DNA from: JARBAU01 sp040414675
Lineage (GTDB): Archaea > Thermoproteota > Nitrososphaeria > Nitrososphaerales > Nitrososphaeraceae
Length of the DNA stretch: 64,000 bases
Direction: 5' to 3'
NCBI GenBank assembly: GCA_040414675.1
Contig: JBEDUN010000016.1
Coordinates: forward strand, 1-64,000
Notes under the pieces: model-generated
Database searches by the model: none
Seen by the model: the letters and a program-made list of their open reading frames with translations, nothing else
Told to the model about the DNA's origin: nothing
Shown here: piece after piece, positions 35,739 to 45,677 of the stretch
Position numbering within the stretch: the first letter of the stretch is position 1
Layout of the letters: each line of letters begins with the position of its first letter
Made by a program: the position numbers and the translations under genes

Positions 35739-36503
35739 TTGCGAATCAAAAAATTTTTATCGTCATTACCGCAATCAGTTCTGAATGGCGACGAGGTCAC
35801 ACTTTATCCCGGTCCAATAAGAAGATTGTTCGAGTTCGCCAACCTTGGTAGTTCAGATATTTTCTATCATCTTGGATGCGGATCGAGTGAGAGTATCAGA
35901 ATTGCTCATGATGGATTTAAAGTCAAGAAATCGATTGGTGTAGAGATAAGCAAGAAAGTATCTATTAAAGCTCAAAGGAAAATCAGTCATTTAATGAATG
36001 CTCAAATAATAAATGAAGACTTTAGGAAGATCAATTTATCTGAAGCAACTGTCATATTTTTTTGGTTCACAGATGAGAAGATGATAGAACAAATGATTAG
36101 AAAATTTGAAATGGAGTTAAAAGATGGTGCAAGAGTAATAACGATATGGTCTCCACCGGATTTAATGATCCCTTCAAAGACAGAATTTCCATTCATGTTG
36201 TGTCAGAAGCCATTCAAATATGCAAAGGATGTTGCAGAGCAAATTACTACGATTTGTGGATCTTCATGTATCGACTTCACTGCATCATGGTATCTTGCAG
36301 AAAGATATATCCAAAATCTTGAGTCAGTAGAGGAAAGATACATTAGGTTTGTAAACATTTTTCAAAGTCTAATCATTTGGATAAATGCATGGAACGCAGG
36401 GGTTGCTTGTGAGGAAGAGATCCCTCCACCGGTAGATGCATATATTGGAATACTAAGGACTTTTTACAACATTGATCTTTCTAGTTTGATAACAAAAAAG
36501 TGA
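35739..36503 (+). CDS. class I SAM-dependent methyltransferase, DOT1-like
   Basis: A 254-residue protein. Motif I is IFYHLGCGSSES at about residues 41-52, with SIGVEISKKVSIKAQRK as the acidic post-I region and INEDFRKINLSEATVIFFWF for motifs II/III. This layout (a D/E-x-GxGxG site preceded by a GPIRRLFEFANL helix) recalls protein-lysine methyltransferases of the DOT1/archaeal PKMT type, but the substrate is unknown. It starts at TTG 35739. The C-terminal 100 residues are a separate helical region I do not recognise. Confidence 0.75.
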   Translation: MRIKKFLSSLPQSVLNGDEVTLYPGPIRRLFEFANLGSSDIFYHLGCGSSESIRIAHDGFKVKKSIGVEISKKVSIKAQRKISHLMNAQIINEDFRKINLSEATVIFFWFTDEKMIEQMIRKFEMELKDGARVITIWSPPDLMIPSKTEFPFMLCQKPFKYAKDVAEQITTICGSSCIDFTASWYLAERYIQNLESVEERYIRFVNIFQSLIIWINAWNAGVACEEEIPPPVDAYIGILRTFYNIDLSSLITKK

Positions 36504-36682
36504 TGTGTTGGCATATAGGCAATTCTGCTTTAATATAATTCATGATTGAAACCATGAAATAGGGCATCTATCGCAGTTTTAGCTTGTTTTTTTCCGTGTT
36601 TGAAATATGAATTTATGTGATAAATATGTTATCTGATCAGTGATAGAAAAAATAGGATCTGAAGCTAAAGGTGATTAAATGA

Positions 36683-39241
36683 CTATTTGAAAATTATGGT
36701 TTGTGTGACAGCGCTGTTGTCTCCAAAGTTTATCTGAGATCTGCCGTTGTTCCAAAGCAAAATATCTGTTATCTCTGACACGGTATCATGTCTTTTGGTA
36801 AACGGATTAGTACCTCTTATAACTTGTCCAAGATCAGTATGATATAATGCGTCTCCAGTATTTGCATTATTCAATGTCTTTTTGAGGTCAACTACTACTG
36901 CATGCTGTACACCACTATCTGTTATGGTGGCCGCTATTATTTTCAGGTTACTACTAGGCGAATTGAGAGAAATATGACCACCTACAACATGGAATGGATT
37001 AGTATCTGAGAGTGGTAATAATGCGTTACTCTGGAATTTATTTCCTAGCTTTATCGTTTCCAAGTCCACATAGGTAGAGGGCGACAAAGTTACTATTCTT
37101 TTGGTGACTGTACTTGGTTCGTTTGAAACAATCACATTTTGGATATACTTCACTCGGTATATGCAGGTTGCACTCGAAGAGGCCGATGCTGCTGCTGCTG
37201 CTGCTGCGGGTGAGGCACCTGCTGCTGAAGCAGCTGAGGATGCGGCTGCCCCGATTTTACCACATGAGGCGCTGCTAGATGATGCTGCTGATGCAGCAGA
37301 TGCAGCCGCTGATGCAGCGGCGGCTGAGGCACCAGCAGATGCGGCTGCTGACGCAGCAGCAGTACCAGCAGCTACAGAAGATGCAGCGGCGGCTGAGGCA
37401 CCAGCCGATGCGGCTGCTGACGCAGCAGCTGAAGCAACCTCAGTCACAGATCCTCCACCGGCAGCAGCAGCTGCCGCTGCTGCTGCAGCAGCACTCCCAA
37501 CAGAACTTGAAGATGCTGATGATGCTGCGGCTGCGGCTGCGGCTGCAGTCGTTTCCGCTGTCTTAGGAGGCAGACCAGTTGAACTAGCTGCTGCAGACGC
37601 CGCAGCAGCACTGGATGCTGCCCCCCCACTTGCAGCAGTTGCAGCAGCTGCAACTGCTGCTGCAGCTGATGCCACACTGGAAGAAGCTCCTGAACTGGTA
37701 GCAGCTGCAGCTGCAGCTGCAGCAGCTGCAGCTCCTGGTGATGCTCCTTTGGATGAGGCAGCAGCTGACGCGGCTGCAGCGACTTGCCCTGTAGAGGATC
37801 CACTGGCTACTGACTCTGCAGCAGCTGCTGCAGCTGCAGAAGCTGCTGCTGCAGAACCACCAGATGAGGAAGTGGCGCTAGCAGCCGATGCTGCAGCTGC
37901 TGCACCTGCTGCTGCTGCTGATGCGGCTGCGGCTGCAGCAGGTGAGGCACCGTTAGATGCGGCTGCGGCTGCGGCTGCAGCCGCAATATTGGATGACGAT
38001 GCTCCATTTGCCGCTGCCTTTGATGCTGCAGAAGAGGCGGCTGTAGCGGCAGCAGATGATGCTCCTGCAGAAACGGCAGCTGCTGCTGCTGCAGAAGCTG
38101 CAGATGCACCTGGTGATGCACCTGACGAAGCGGCAGCAGCTGCAGTTGCAGCTGCAATTTCAGCTGCAGATGATCCACTTGCTGCTGCTGATGCTGCTGC
38201 TGTAGCAGCTGCGGAAGCGGCCGCGGATGAAGCCCCGGCAGCTGAGGCTGCTGCAGACGCTGCAGCTGCCGTAGTACCTGCCGACGCAGCAGAGGCAGCC
38301 GCTGAGGCTGAGGCTGGTGTAGCGCCGTTTGACAAAGCAGCTGCTGCAGCCGCTGCAGCTACATCTTCAGCTGAAGCGCCACTTGAGGCAGCTGCTGCTG
38401 CAGCAGCCGCTGCTGCTGCAGCAGCTTCTTTAGTTGCTCCCGAGGCAGTAGCAGCTGTTGCTGCAGCGATTCCAGCAGCAGTTTTGGCTGGAGTTCCTGC
38501 TGAAATAAGAGACGAGGCTGCGGTACTTCCAACTTCGGCAGGTGTTGCACCTGAGGTTGCGGCTTGTGCTGCTCTCGAGGCGGCTACTGATGCAACGTCC
38601 GACTTGACTTGTCCTTCGGGAATGACATTTTCAATTAATGGTTGTAATACATTTTGCTTGGTTTGAGTATTATTAATCACTGGTGTAACCTGCCCGCTCT
38701 GCTCTCCGGGAGTAGATAAAGACGGCAAATTTCCCTGATTGGCTGGTTGTTCATTCACAGTGGCGTTGTTTTCTGATGAGCTTGGTTGTTGTGCATTGTT
38801 TTCTGATGAGCTTGGTTGTTGTGCATTGTTTTCTGATGAGCTTGGTTGTTGTGCATTGTTTTCTGATGAGCTTGGTTGTTGTGGAACAAAGGTTGGTGAT
38901 GTATTTGGATTCGAATTTCCTGATATAGAAGATTGTTCTGGATTAGTAGTGTTCAGTTCGGACGTAGGATTCTGTAGCGAGGACTGTTCCTCGCCTAAAC
39001 CAGAAGTGGAGGATTTCTGTAAGCCATTATTATCAGAAGTAGGCTGCTGAAAGGAAGAATTTTCCTCATTAGTAATATCTCTAGCTGAGCTGCCGAGAGT
39101 GCTTGAATTATCGCTCGATTTTTTCTTGCTTTTAGCAACCGCTAGATCATAAACGCTAAAGGGTAGAATGCTAGAAATAACTATGATTGATATCAATATA
39201 ACTGCAAGCGTTCGTTTCGAGTCTAAGGCGGAATATAACAT
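36683..39241 (-). CDS. very large Ala/Ser-repeat exported protein, about 852 aa
   Basis: Signal segment (residues about 10-35, TLAVILISIIVISSILPFSV), then a Ser/Asn/Gln/Pro-rich linker with four tandem QQPSSSENNA units. About 480 residues of almost pure Ala, Ser and Gly follow, with a loose periodicity near 33 residues in which GAS(P/S/A) turns separate poly-Ala runs. A Cys-flanked last repeat leads to a non-repetitive C-terminal domain of about 160 residues (YRVKYIQNVIVSNEP ... SQINFGDNSAVTQTIIF). This domain contains paired beta segments. Composition recalls silk-like or cell-surface structural proteins. ATG 39241 is preferred over TTG 39247, since TATAAATA-like 39261-39270 lies about 25 nt away. 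Confidence 0.85.
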   Translation of the reverse strand: MLYSALDSKRTLAVILISIIVISSILPFSVYDLAVAKSKKKSSDNSSTLGSSARDITNEENSSFQQPTSDNNGLQKSSTSGLGEEQSSLQNPTSELNTTNPEQSSISGNSNPNTSPTFVPQQPSSSENNAQQPSSSENNAQQPSSSENNAQQPSSSENNATVNEQPANQGNLPSLSTPGEQSGQVTPVINNTQTKQNVLQPLIENVIPEGQVKSDVASVAASRAAQAATSGATPAEVGSTAASSLISAGTPAKTAAGIAAATAATASGATKEAAAAAAAAAAAAASSGASAEDVAAAAAAAALSNGATPASASAAASAASAGTTAAAASAAASAAGASSAAASAAATAAASAAASGSSAAEIAAATAAAAASSGASPGASAASAAAAAAVSAGASSAAATAASSAASKAAANGASSSNIAAAAAAAAASNGASPAAAAAASAAAAGAAAAASAASATSSSGGSAAAASAAAAAAAESVASGSSTGQVAAAASAAASSKGASPGAAAAAAAAAAATSSGASSSVASAAAAVAAAATAASGGAASSAAAASAAASSTGLPPKTAETTAAAAAAAASSASSSSVGSAAAAAAAAAAAGGGSVTEVASAAASAAASAGASAAAASSVAAGTAAASAAASAGASAAAASAAASAASAASSSSASCGKIGAAASSAASAAGASPAAAAAAASASSSATCIYRVKYIQNVIVSNEPSTVTKRIVTLSPSTYVDLETIKLGNKFQSNALLPLSDTNPFHVVGGHISLNSPSSNLKIIAATITDSGVQHAVVVDLKKTLNNANTGDALYHTDLGQVIRGTNPFTKRHDTVSEITDILLWNNGRSQINFGDNSAVTQTIIFK
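38761..38884 (-). repeat. 30-bp tandem repeat, four units, inside the Ala/Ser-protein gene
   Basis: The plus-strand core TTCTGATGAGCTTGGTTGTT recurs exactly every 30 bp at 38771, 38801, 38831 and 38861, joined by GTGCATTGTT. On the coding strand each unit gives QQPSSSENNA. The identical copies indicate recent slippage or unequal exchange. Confidence 0.9.
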
Positions 39242-39260
39242 AATCAAAAATCGTAACAGT

Positions 39261-39270
39261 AATATAAATA
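39261..39270 (-). promoter_or_regulatory. probable TATA box of the Ala/Ser-repeat gene
   Basis: TATTTATATT on the minus strand, about 25 nt before ATG 39241. Confidence 0.5.
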
Positions 39271-39437
39271 CAATTCTACTTTTGTTACCGTTAGTATAAA
39301 AATCTGAACCTAAGTCACATTAAAACTGTTTATACAATCCCCGGTTATCTAAGATTATTCTGTAGTCGCAATTTGGTTAAATATTCATACCACAAGTTTC
39401 TTTATATGATTCATTGATTAAATAAATAATATTTTTG

Positions 39438-40480
39438 TCAACCAGGATTTGTTGTGGTAGAAAGAAATGTCTCCAATACTTTATTGAATTTATCAGGATA
39501 TTGATCCATTATTGCATGGCCAGCATCTTTTATATGTACGAGCCAGGCATCAGGGATTTTTCCAGCAATAATTAAAGAATTAGCTGCTGGTACATTAATA
39601 TCATCAGTTCCAGTTATGATCAACGTAGGACTGGATACACTTGTAAGCTTGTCACAAACGCCATTCCCAAACCAGGCTGGTTGAACGCCAAATTGCTGCT
39701 TTAGCGTATTAAGAGGAATAGGACTAAACTCCGAAAAGTTTGCACGCTCAGGGACATTCTGAAATGCATTAGGATGCGACTTCATCCAACCTGATCCCGC
39801 CGAGTCACCCATAATCGTTCTTAAATTACTAATTGGAACATTATTTGTTGCATTTTTTATCATTTCAGAAGCGAATCTTAAAAGTTGAGGACTGGGAGGT
39901 ATACTCTCTTTTCCTCCACATGACGCACTAACAAGTACAAGCCTGTTCACCTTTTCTGGATGCGTAACTGCAGGCTGTTGAGCTATAAACGAACCAAGAG
40001 AATGTCCTAGAACGTCCGCCTTTTGTATTTTCAAAGCTTCTAGTAATCCAGTGGTGTCATTTGCAAATTGTTGAATTGAGAATGGTTTGTTACCTGTTGT
40101 TGTATTTCCAACCCCACGGTTATCAAATACAATTACCGTATGGTTTGTAGACAGATTTCTTAAAATAGATGGCTCTCAACTATCCATCTTCGAACCTTGA
40201 CCGCCAATAAGCAAAATAGGGTCACCTTTACCAAGGGTCCTATATGCAATATCGATATCTCCCACATGAACCCTTTTTACAGGTATATTTTGGATGTTTA
40301 GTAGATTTCTATTGTTAGTGTTTATTTGATTTGTATTATTAAAGATTGTTTGATCTGTTTGACCGTAAGCAAGGTTAGCAGTACCAAAGTAATTATTACT
40401 AGTAATCAGGATCGTATTGCTTGGAATAATGATAATAATTAAGGCAACGGTAATAAGTACAGGAATTTGAAATGCATCAT
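39438..40480 (-). pseudogene. exported alpha/beta hydrolase, broken by a nonsense codon and an N-terminal frameshift
   Basis: The frame covers a complete alpha/beta hydrolase: a hydrophobic export segment (ITVALIIIIIPSNTILI), GKGDPILLIGGQG (oxyanion region), NRGVGNTTT, nucleophile elbow GHSLGSF, acid TGTDDINVP and His in IKDAGHAIMDQYP. A single TGA (plus 40176-40178) interrupts it where the family has Trp in a DxWxP-type motif, so TGG to TGA is likely. The start also needs a 1-nt shift: MMHFKF at 40480/40477 is placed about 28 nt after a TATA box but is out of frame with the rest. The catalytic residues remain intact, so the loss is recent. A TTG at 40034 could only start a headless fragment. 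Confidence 0.75.
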
Positions 40481-40502
40481 TACTCGGGTATGCATTTTTT
40501 AT

Positions 40503-40512
40503 GCACTTATAA
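40503..40512 (-). promoter_or_regulatory. TATA box of the broken hydrolase gene
   Basis: Minus-strand GCTTATAAG about 28 nt before ATG 40480. Confidence 0.5.
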
Positions 40513-40654
40513 GCCTTTCTTCAACAACGATGATTGATAGACGTAAATCAACCTGATCATACGCTGATAACTTACTTAGAGCTTAGTCATGATTTGTCAT
40601 CTACAATCGGAGACTCTCCTGAATCCAATATTTATGGTTTGCAGAAATCTGGAC

Positions 40655-40800
40655 ATTTAGAACTTGTTTAGCAGATCTTCATTCATGACTTGCAGTACAT
40701 TGGGGATTTACTTCACCTGCTGGCAGTCCTGTTAACACTAAAGCTACAGATACCATGAACTCTTCTCAGTCGGACAGCAAAGGGCTACGATCCTACTGTT
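40655..40800. repeat. dispersed repeat, copy 2 (other copy near 5315-5475)
   Basis: AGATCTTCATTCATGACTTG and GCAGTCCTGTTAACACTAA match copy 1 in the same order, followed by CAGCAAAGGGCTA. A shared AATCTGGAC lies upstream in both. Eroded, non-coding. Confidence 0.6.
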
Positions 40801-41324
40801 CCTTCCTACCGTAACCGATTTTTCTCAAAGTCAATGGATTAGTTACTATATCGATACTAAAAGTAGTTTCTAACTCACTATATCAGTATGAAAGTTTTTG
40901 TTGATTTCTGCTTTATAGAATATCATCATAAACTACTAATTACGCAAATGAAGACAGTATTCAACCTTTGGCTAGAATGAGGGCTGAGAATAATTACCTC
41001 TAGGAGCATTTTACACACTCTGCATTTCACAAATGTACAATCTAGTCTCTTGTCTTCCGATAGGCCTATGAAACAATTCTTTTTATCATCAAATGAAGAT
41101 GGTTTGTACCAAGATTGAAGCACAATTCACCTGGTTTTCCGACTGTCATTTTTTTAAATTCTTCTTGAAGTTTTTCTGGAAGATTTAAGGTCATAGTAAG
41201 ATTCTTCATGGTTTTTTCATTATCTCTAGATGCGATGGTTACATTCAGTTCCTTATGTACTGATACAAGTTCAAATCTTGTTGTAGAAAAAGGTTATGCT
41301 CAATTACGAGCGTAATTGCTATTG
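40801..41324. other. non-coding stretch with one small ORF
   Basis: Only the 47-aa ORF at 41066-41209 looks protein-like. An overlapping ORF in another frame has no support. Confidence 0.45.
41066..41209 (-). CDS. doubtful 47-aa ORF, possibly a gene remnant
   Basis: ATG 41209 to TAG 41066-41068. The frame is open a further 30 codons upstream without a start codon and reads protein-like there too (RFELVSVHKELNVTIASRD), so this may be the 3' end of an older gene. The visible part, LNLPEKLQEEFKKM, is a likely amphipathic helix. Family unknown. Confidence 0.35.
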   Translation of the reverse strand: MKNLTMTLNLPEKLQEEFKKMTVGKPGELCFNLGTNHLHLMIKRIVS

Positions 41325-41924
41325 CTATGTTGATGTATGGTTACCAATGATTTCTATAAATCTGCTTTCTGGACCAACTAAAACAGTCAGTACTCTGTCA
41401 GTATTTGTATTGTGTGTTTCTTTTAAGCTATTAAGGATGTTAGGGCATGTTCCAACGCATATACCGCTTGGTTCTCCACTTATTCGACTACCATCAACCT
41501 TGACAATGAACGGGGCATCCTTTCCTTCAGCATTTTTGGAATCTATGACATGTCTTGGTACGTTAACTTCTAGTGCTGCTCCATTTGCTTGGGGATTGAC
41601 GGCAAGATCGAGGCTCTTTCTAGAAGGATCTGATAATATTCCAACAAGTGAACCATCTGGTACACTATAATCGATAGGAACAGTCTTTCCATTCACCGTG
41701 AGATTATACTTATTAGTAAATCCAGGTTTTAAGAGAGTTCCAATTATGCGGCTACTGACCTGATCGGTATCAGGCCCTCCGAGTTTTACCACGAACTGTG
41801 CGTTTACTGTTTGAGCAGTCAGTATTGCGTTTGTTCTGACAATGGCTATGCCTAAAACCAATGACAGGCCTAAAAATGACACCAGATTCTTCCTCTTATT
41901 ATATTGACTTAGAGAAGTATTCAT
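41325..41924 (-). CDS. exported protein of unknown function, 199 aa
   Basis: N-terminal signal or anchor (NLVSFLGLSLVLGIAIV, residues about 13-30) followed by an extracytoplasmic domain of probable beta character with many Gly, Asn and Val. Two Cys near the end (GICVGTCPN) may form a disulfide. Family not recognised; comparable exported proteins lie nearby (42050, 42480, 44908). Confidence 0.65.
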   Translation of the reverse strand: MNTSLSQYNKRKNLVSFLGLSLVLGIAIVRTNAILTAQTVNAQFVVKLGGPDTDQVSSRIIGTLLKPGFTNKYNLTVNGKTVPIDYSVPDGSLVGILSDPSRKSLDLAVNPQANGAALEVNVPRHVIDSKNAEGKDAPFIVKVDGSRISGEPSGICVGTCPNILNSLKETHNTNTDRVLTVLVGPESRFIEIIGNHTST

Positions 41925-42049
41925 TCAAGCTATTATCAAAGTGTATGAATTTATGAATATCTATTATTATTCTTGACCTGAATACACTGCAACGCGACGC
42001 CTTGAATAATATGTTTAATATGCCGCCTTAGTAGTAGTTGTGAGTATAC

Positions 42050-42397
42050 ATGAATAAAAAATTAGCTGTAATAAGTGCTATATCCATACTCCTCTTGATG
42101 TCCTATACTCTGGCTGGTGCTAATAACTCGATGCTCCTGGCCAAATCGAAGTCAGATAGTCGGTCGAGTGGTTCTGGCTCTGGCAGCGAGGCTAACGTAG
42201 CTCAGACGGCTAAACCAGATAAGGATTGTGCCTTTAATCCTAATGGTCTAGCAAAATGCAATCCCGACCCGACAACAGGCAAATGTCCTAGCGGGTTTTC
42301 TGCTAATGATAAGGGGAACTGCTTTCCTAAGGGTCCATGTCCTACTGGTTACGCAAGACTTGATAATGACGAATCAGGCAAATGCTTCAAGAAATGA
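42050..42397 (+). CDS. exported Cys-rich protein, 115 aa
   Basis: Signal peptide (residues 3-24, KLAVISAISILLLMSYTLAG), a Ser/Gly low-complexity spacer (SSGSGSGSE), then six Cys in a regular array (DCAFNPNG, KCNPDPTTGKCPSG, NCFPKGPCPTG, KCFKK; seven in all). The pattern suggests a small disulfide-stabilised extracellular domain. Family not recognised. Confidence 0.65.
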   Translation: MNKKLAVISAISILLLMSYTLAGANNSMLLAKSKSDSRSSGSGSGSEANVAQTAKPDKDCAFNPNGLAKCNPDPTTGKCPSGFSANDKGNCFPKGPCPTGYARLDNDESGKCFKK

Positions 42398-42479
42398 ACT
42401 TCAGAGTTCCAGAAATAAACAAAAGGTAGTATAAGTTGCTTATCAAGCCTCATATTTTAGAGTCATACTGGTTTTAGAC

Positions 42480-42659
42480 GTGGAAAGTAAGTTGCTAACG
42501 AATCTGGTACTAGGAGCAGTCTTAGTTCTGACGACAGGAGCAACGGTGACAATATCTTGCGTTTATGGAGTTCATAACGGAAGTAGTCACAATCACAATA
42601 GAGTCATTGCAGGAAGTCAAAATAAGAACTACACGTCACTGGACGCCCATTCTGGATAA
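42480..42659 (+). CDS. small exported protein, 59 aa
   Basis: GTG at 42480 to TAA 42657-42659. A hydrophobic signal segment (LLTNLVLGAVLVLTTGATV) ends near a Cys (SCVYG), possibly a lipobox-like site, followed by a His/Asn/Ser-rich hydrophilic tail (HNGSSHNHNR). It lies 80 nt downstream of the Cys-rich exported protein on the same strand. Confidence 0.55.
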   Translation: MESKLLTNLVLGAVLVLTTGATVTISCVYGVHNGSSHNHNRVIAGSQNKNYTSLDAHSG

Positions 42660-42946
42660 TGGACAGTAATCTCTGTTCCAGTCTAATGTTAATTAGTGAT
42701 ATTCATTGATATTCTTTCTGGCGAATATCTGATAGGAATATACACCGTGTAATGTCAAGAATACACAGTGGAATAATAATGCTCAATGATGTACATTTGG
42801 CCAATAGTGATAGCGAATCGTCGAATAGAATTACAGTCAAGCATTGTCAGCACAAATGCTATGACCTTTGCTTGTTGCAACCATTGTATTTTAGCTGACT
42901 CTGCTAGCAAGAATTAATATTTAAGAGTGCATTATAGTGTAACATC

Positions 42947-43285
42947 ATGGTTTTCGGTGCGATGCTAGTAGGAGGCATGGTTGCGAGTGGCGTTGTAGCA
43001 GGTGGGCTTATTGGACACTACGCTACTAGAAATCGGTACGAATCAATGGCCAAGAACCAAGTACAGCAAGAACAAGTACAACGAGCTCAAGCACAAGCTG
43101 AGGAAGCTGAACGGGCAGCTAGGGCAGCTGAATTGCGATCTGTACAAACACAGACAAATAGCTTTAGCAAAAACAATGATGATACCTTTCAAAGGCTCGA
43201 AAAATTAGGTAAGCTAAGGCAACAAGGATTGATAACTGATGAAGAATTTCAAAGACTCAAAAGTCAATTAATATCTGGTTATTGA
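42947..43285 (+). CDS. SHOCT-domain protein with N-terminal membrane helix
   Basis: A 112-residue protein. Residues 3-26 form a Gly/Val-rich helix (GAMLVGGMVASGVVAGGLIG), then an Ala/Glu/Gln coiled coil (EQVQRAQAQAEEAERAARAA). The C-terminal SHOCT domain carries the family signature, RLEKLGKLRQQGLITDEEFQ followed by RLKSQL. SHOCT domains usually mediate oligomerisation or membrane association. Confidence 0.8.
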   Translation: MVFGAMLVGGMVASGVVAGGLIGHYATRNRYESMAKNQVQQEQVQRAQAQAEEAERAARAAELRSVQTQTNSFSKNNDDTFQRLEKLGKLRQQGLITDEEFQRLKSQLISGY

Positions 43286-44113
43286 AAGTATGTTTGTAAT
43301 GATTAGCAAGATCTAATTGTTAGTTTTGTCTCATGGGATTATGCACCAGCCATTTCAAATTAGGTTCATTATATATCGATATAGATAGAAAGGCGATGCT
43401 CCATCTTATGAAAACTTAGTTATCATAAATTCAATCATTCAAAATTCTGATATGCTTCAGGAATTAAAATAATCTCTACGAAAACTATCAGATAGATACA
43501 ATAAAATCACCTTGAATTACCCGCCAAATGTCAAACTCTGCCAATGGGTATTCAGAGGAAATTCTCAACATACCATAGCAATATTATAGATTTTGATAAT
43601 GACAGTACTTTGCAGCGATAGATCGGCATGTGATCTCTGTAAGTCACTATTGGCAAATCGACAGCGAGTTCTAATATTGATGGGATGCTAAGATAAATAT
43701 GTTGATCTAGCCGAAAGGGTAATCAATGTATATTTCTCAATAACAGTTTTGATATCCTCTAAACGAACCCGAATCATTCAATTAGCTTATAGATTGAACA
43801 GGAGATAAAAAGAAGTAATTAGTAATTAGCACTAAAAATGTATGAAATTTAAGCGAAGCCAGTTCGACGAGTGACTCATCATTCTCCTCGTGATCTCAGA
43901 ACTAACGCCCATTTAACCAAAGTCCTCACCTATTTAATTCCTTAAAATCATAATATCGTATCAAATTAAGTACATTTTATATCAAAATGGACTATTTTAT
44001 AGTCAGTAATAAATTAATATATATAGGTTTTATATGTGGCGAGTAATGGAGTTAACATAGTTAAACTATTTATATTAATATCGGACCCCTAATAATGCTG
44101 GCGGACTAAAAAG
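43286..44113. other. 830-bp intergenic region
   Basis: No supported gene. A TATA-like TATTTATATT at 44068-44077 probably serves the winged-helix gene. Confidence 0.5.
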
Positions 44114-44590
44114 TTGTTATCGATAACGTCTTTAGGAAAAAAAACCAAGAAATTGACCATGTCCCCGTATCGTGACAGGGTTTACATCATTAAAGACATA
44201 ATAGTCAAACTAGTAGACTATGGTTCCTTAAATCAGACTTCACTTATCAGTTTCTGTGGACTCAACCTAAAAAAACATAGATCAATTCTGTTTGAACTTG
44301 AGCTAAATGAGCTTGTAACCCGATCAGAAATTACTTCTGGTCACAGGACAATTACAGTGTATAAACCTACTCAAAAAGGTATAGAATTTTGTAACAAGAT
44401 TATCGAGCCGTACGAGAAGATGTTCCCAAGGCAGAGGCAGCAAGGCAAGTCGGAAATTCCGGTACCATTAGAATCAAGAAATATTCAAGAAGAATTGAAA
44501 ATTGCAAGCACAGTGAAAAACGATCAGGACATTTCCATACGAGATGACCAGCAGTCAATAGTCACTGTACGTGAGATGGCCGTTCACTAA
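44114..44590 (+). CDS. winged-helix DNA-binding protein
   Basis: A 158-residue protein. The first 90 residues fit the winged helix-turn-helix common in Thaumarchaeota (DRVYIIKDIIVKLVDYGSLN, then SLISFCGLNLKKHRSILFEL and the wing SGHRTITVYKPTQKG). The rest is a hydrophilic Gln/Glu-rich tail. Likely a DNA-binding regulator. The start is uncertain: TTG 44114 or ATG 44159. Confidence 0.7.
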   Translation: MLSITSLGKKTKKLTMSPYRDRVYIIKDIIVKLVDYGSLNQTSLISFCGLNLKKHRSILFELELNELVTRSEITSGHRTITVYKPTQKGIEFCNKIIEPYEKMFPRQRQQGKSEIPVPLESRNIQEELKIASTVKNDQDISIRDDQQSIVTVREMAVH

Positions 44591-44907
44591 TATTTGTCTG
44601 CTTTCATAATGTGAATAATGCTTTTATCTATGATCAATTTGCACATAGCAGAAAAATAAAAATGATATTCTGAAGTCGTTTACAGAATAACATGCATTAC
44701 AATTTTTCCATCCAAATACTGGTCCTTTATTGTTTTGGACTGGATTCATGTTTTAAGATGTTATAGGTACGAAGAATGTGACTTAGCTGATCTATTGACT
44801 TCCAGTCTTATATGGACTTGGACTGCCGCAATGGGCAAAAAAAGGGTTCTAGAAATCAAAGATAGATTGTTACCTATGTCCAGGAGTTACTGACACATTA
44901 CCTGTCA

Positions 44908-45504
44908 TTATTTGGTAAGAACGACCTCAGGACTGTTTATAACGATACCTGTCTTTGAGACCGTCAATTCTCCGTTCTTTTCAGCCTTCAGTATATCACT
45001 AGCAGATTTCAATATTCGAGGAGTTGCATCAGTATTCCATTTTACAAAATTCAGTGCATATAATGGACTGTACCCCTTTTGACCAGGAGATGCTGTCGAA
45101 ACGCCTAATTGAAATCCCATTGGCGAGTTACCTTGTTTTACTCCATTGATGAAGTCATATCCTTGCTGAAGACTAGATTCTGGACTTGATGCAAGTGATG
45201 GAGAGTAGTTAACATTAAAACCGGTTGTATTTGTAATTGAGGCCGCAATATGAGCATCTGAAGCGTCGGTAGCTATAAAGTACCCGATTTTACCATTTAC
45301 ATACCCTCTTGAAATAGGCACAGTTACGGAGCTAGTTGAACTCAGATTAGGAGCTGTGGAATTAGTTAGCTTAGTACCATTTGTACTTGGTTGCTGTGCG
45401 TGAGTCTTTTGTCCTAAAAGCTGCGGAGCTAATATGACAATCGACGCTAAAAAGAACACAACTACAACTATACATTTTCTTGAACATTGCAGACTTGTCT
45501 TCAT
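44908..45504 (-). CDS. exported conserved protein, 198 aa
   Basis: Signal peptide (CIVVVVFFLASIVILAPQLL) and a Ser/Thr/Asn linker precede a domain starting VPISRGYVNGKIGYFIATDA. This block, with the following TNTTGFNVNYSPSL, looks like a conserved extracytoplasmic domain I associate with Nitrososphaera-type archaea, though I cannot name it firmly. No catalytic motif. Many Asn-x-Ser/Thr sites suggest glycosylation. Confidence 0.7.
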   Translation of the reverse strand: MKTSLQCSRKCIVVVVFFLASIVILAPQLLGQKTHAQQPSTNGTKLTNSTAPNLSSTSSVTVPISRGYVNGKIGYFIATDASDAHIAASITNTTGFNVNYSPSLASSPESSLQQGYDFINGVKQGNSPMGFQLGVSTASPGQKGYSPLYALNFVKWNTDATPRILKSASDILKAEKNGELTVSKTGIVINSPEVVLTK

Positions 45505-45677
45505 ATCATCACAACATTCAATAAATTACCATATATGAATTTTTTAAAATGGTCCGAAGGAATTGAATATGTCCTAAGTATGGCTTAAGTAGCAAATTAA
45601 AGTTTAGACCCAAGAGAAAATTCATTACCCGTAAACTTCATCTTTGATGTTTGCCTATATTTGTAAGGTGTTGAGCA

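Noticed and set aside
37101..38666. 521-codon plus-strand ORF opposite the Ala/Ser-repeat gene
   Set aside because: Antisense shadow: GCN-rich triplet repeats read as Ala/Asp-rich in the complementary frame. It has no signal peptide, promoter or unique domain, while the minus-strand frame has all of these.
38761..38884. CRISPR array
   Set aside because: The 30-bp periodic units have no unique spacers; they encode QQPSSSENNA repeats inside a gene.
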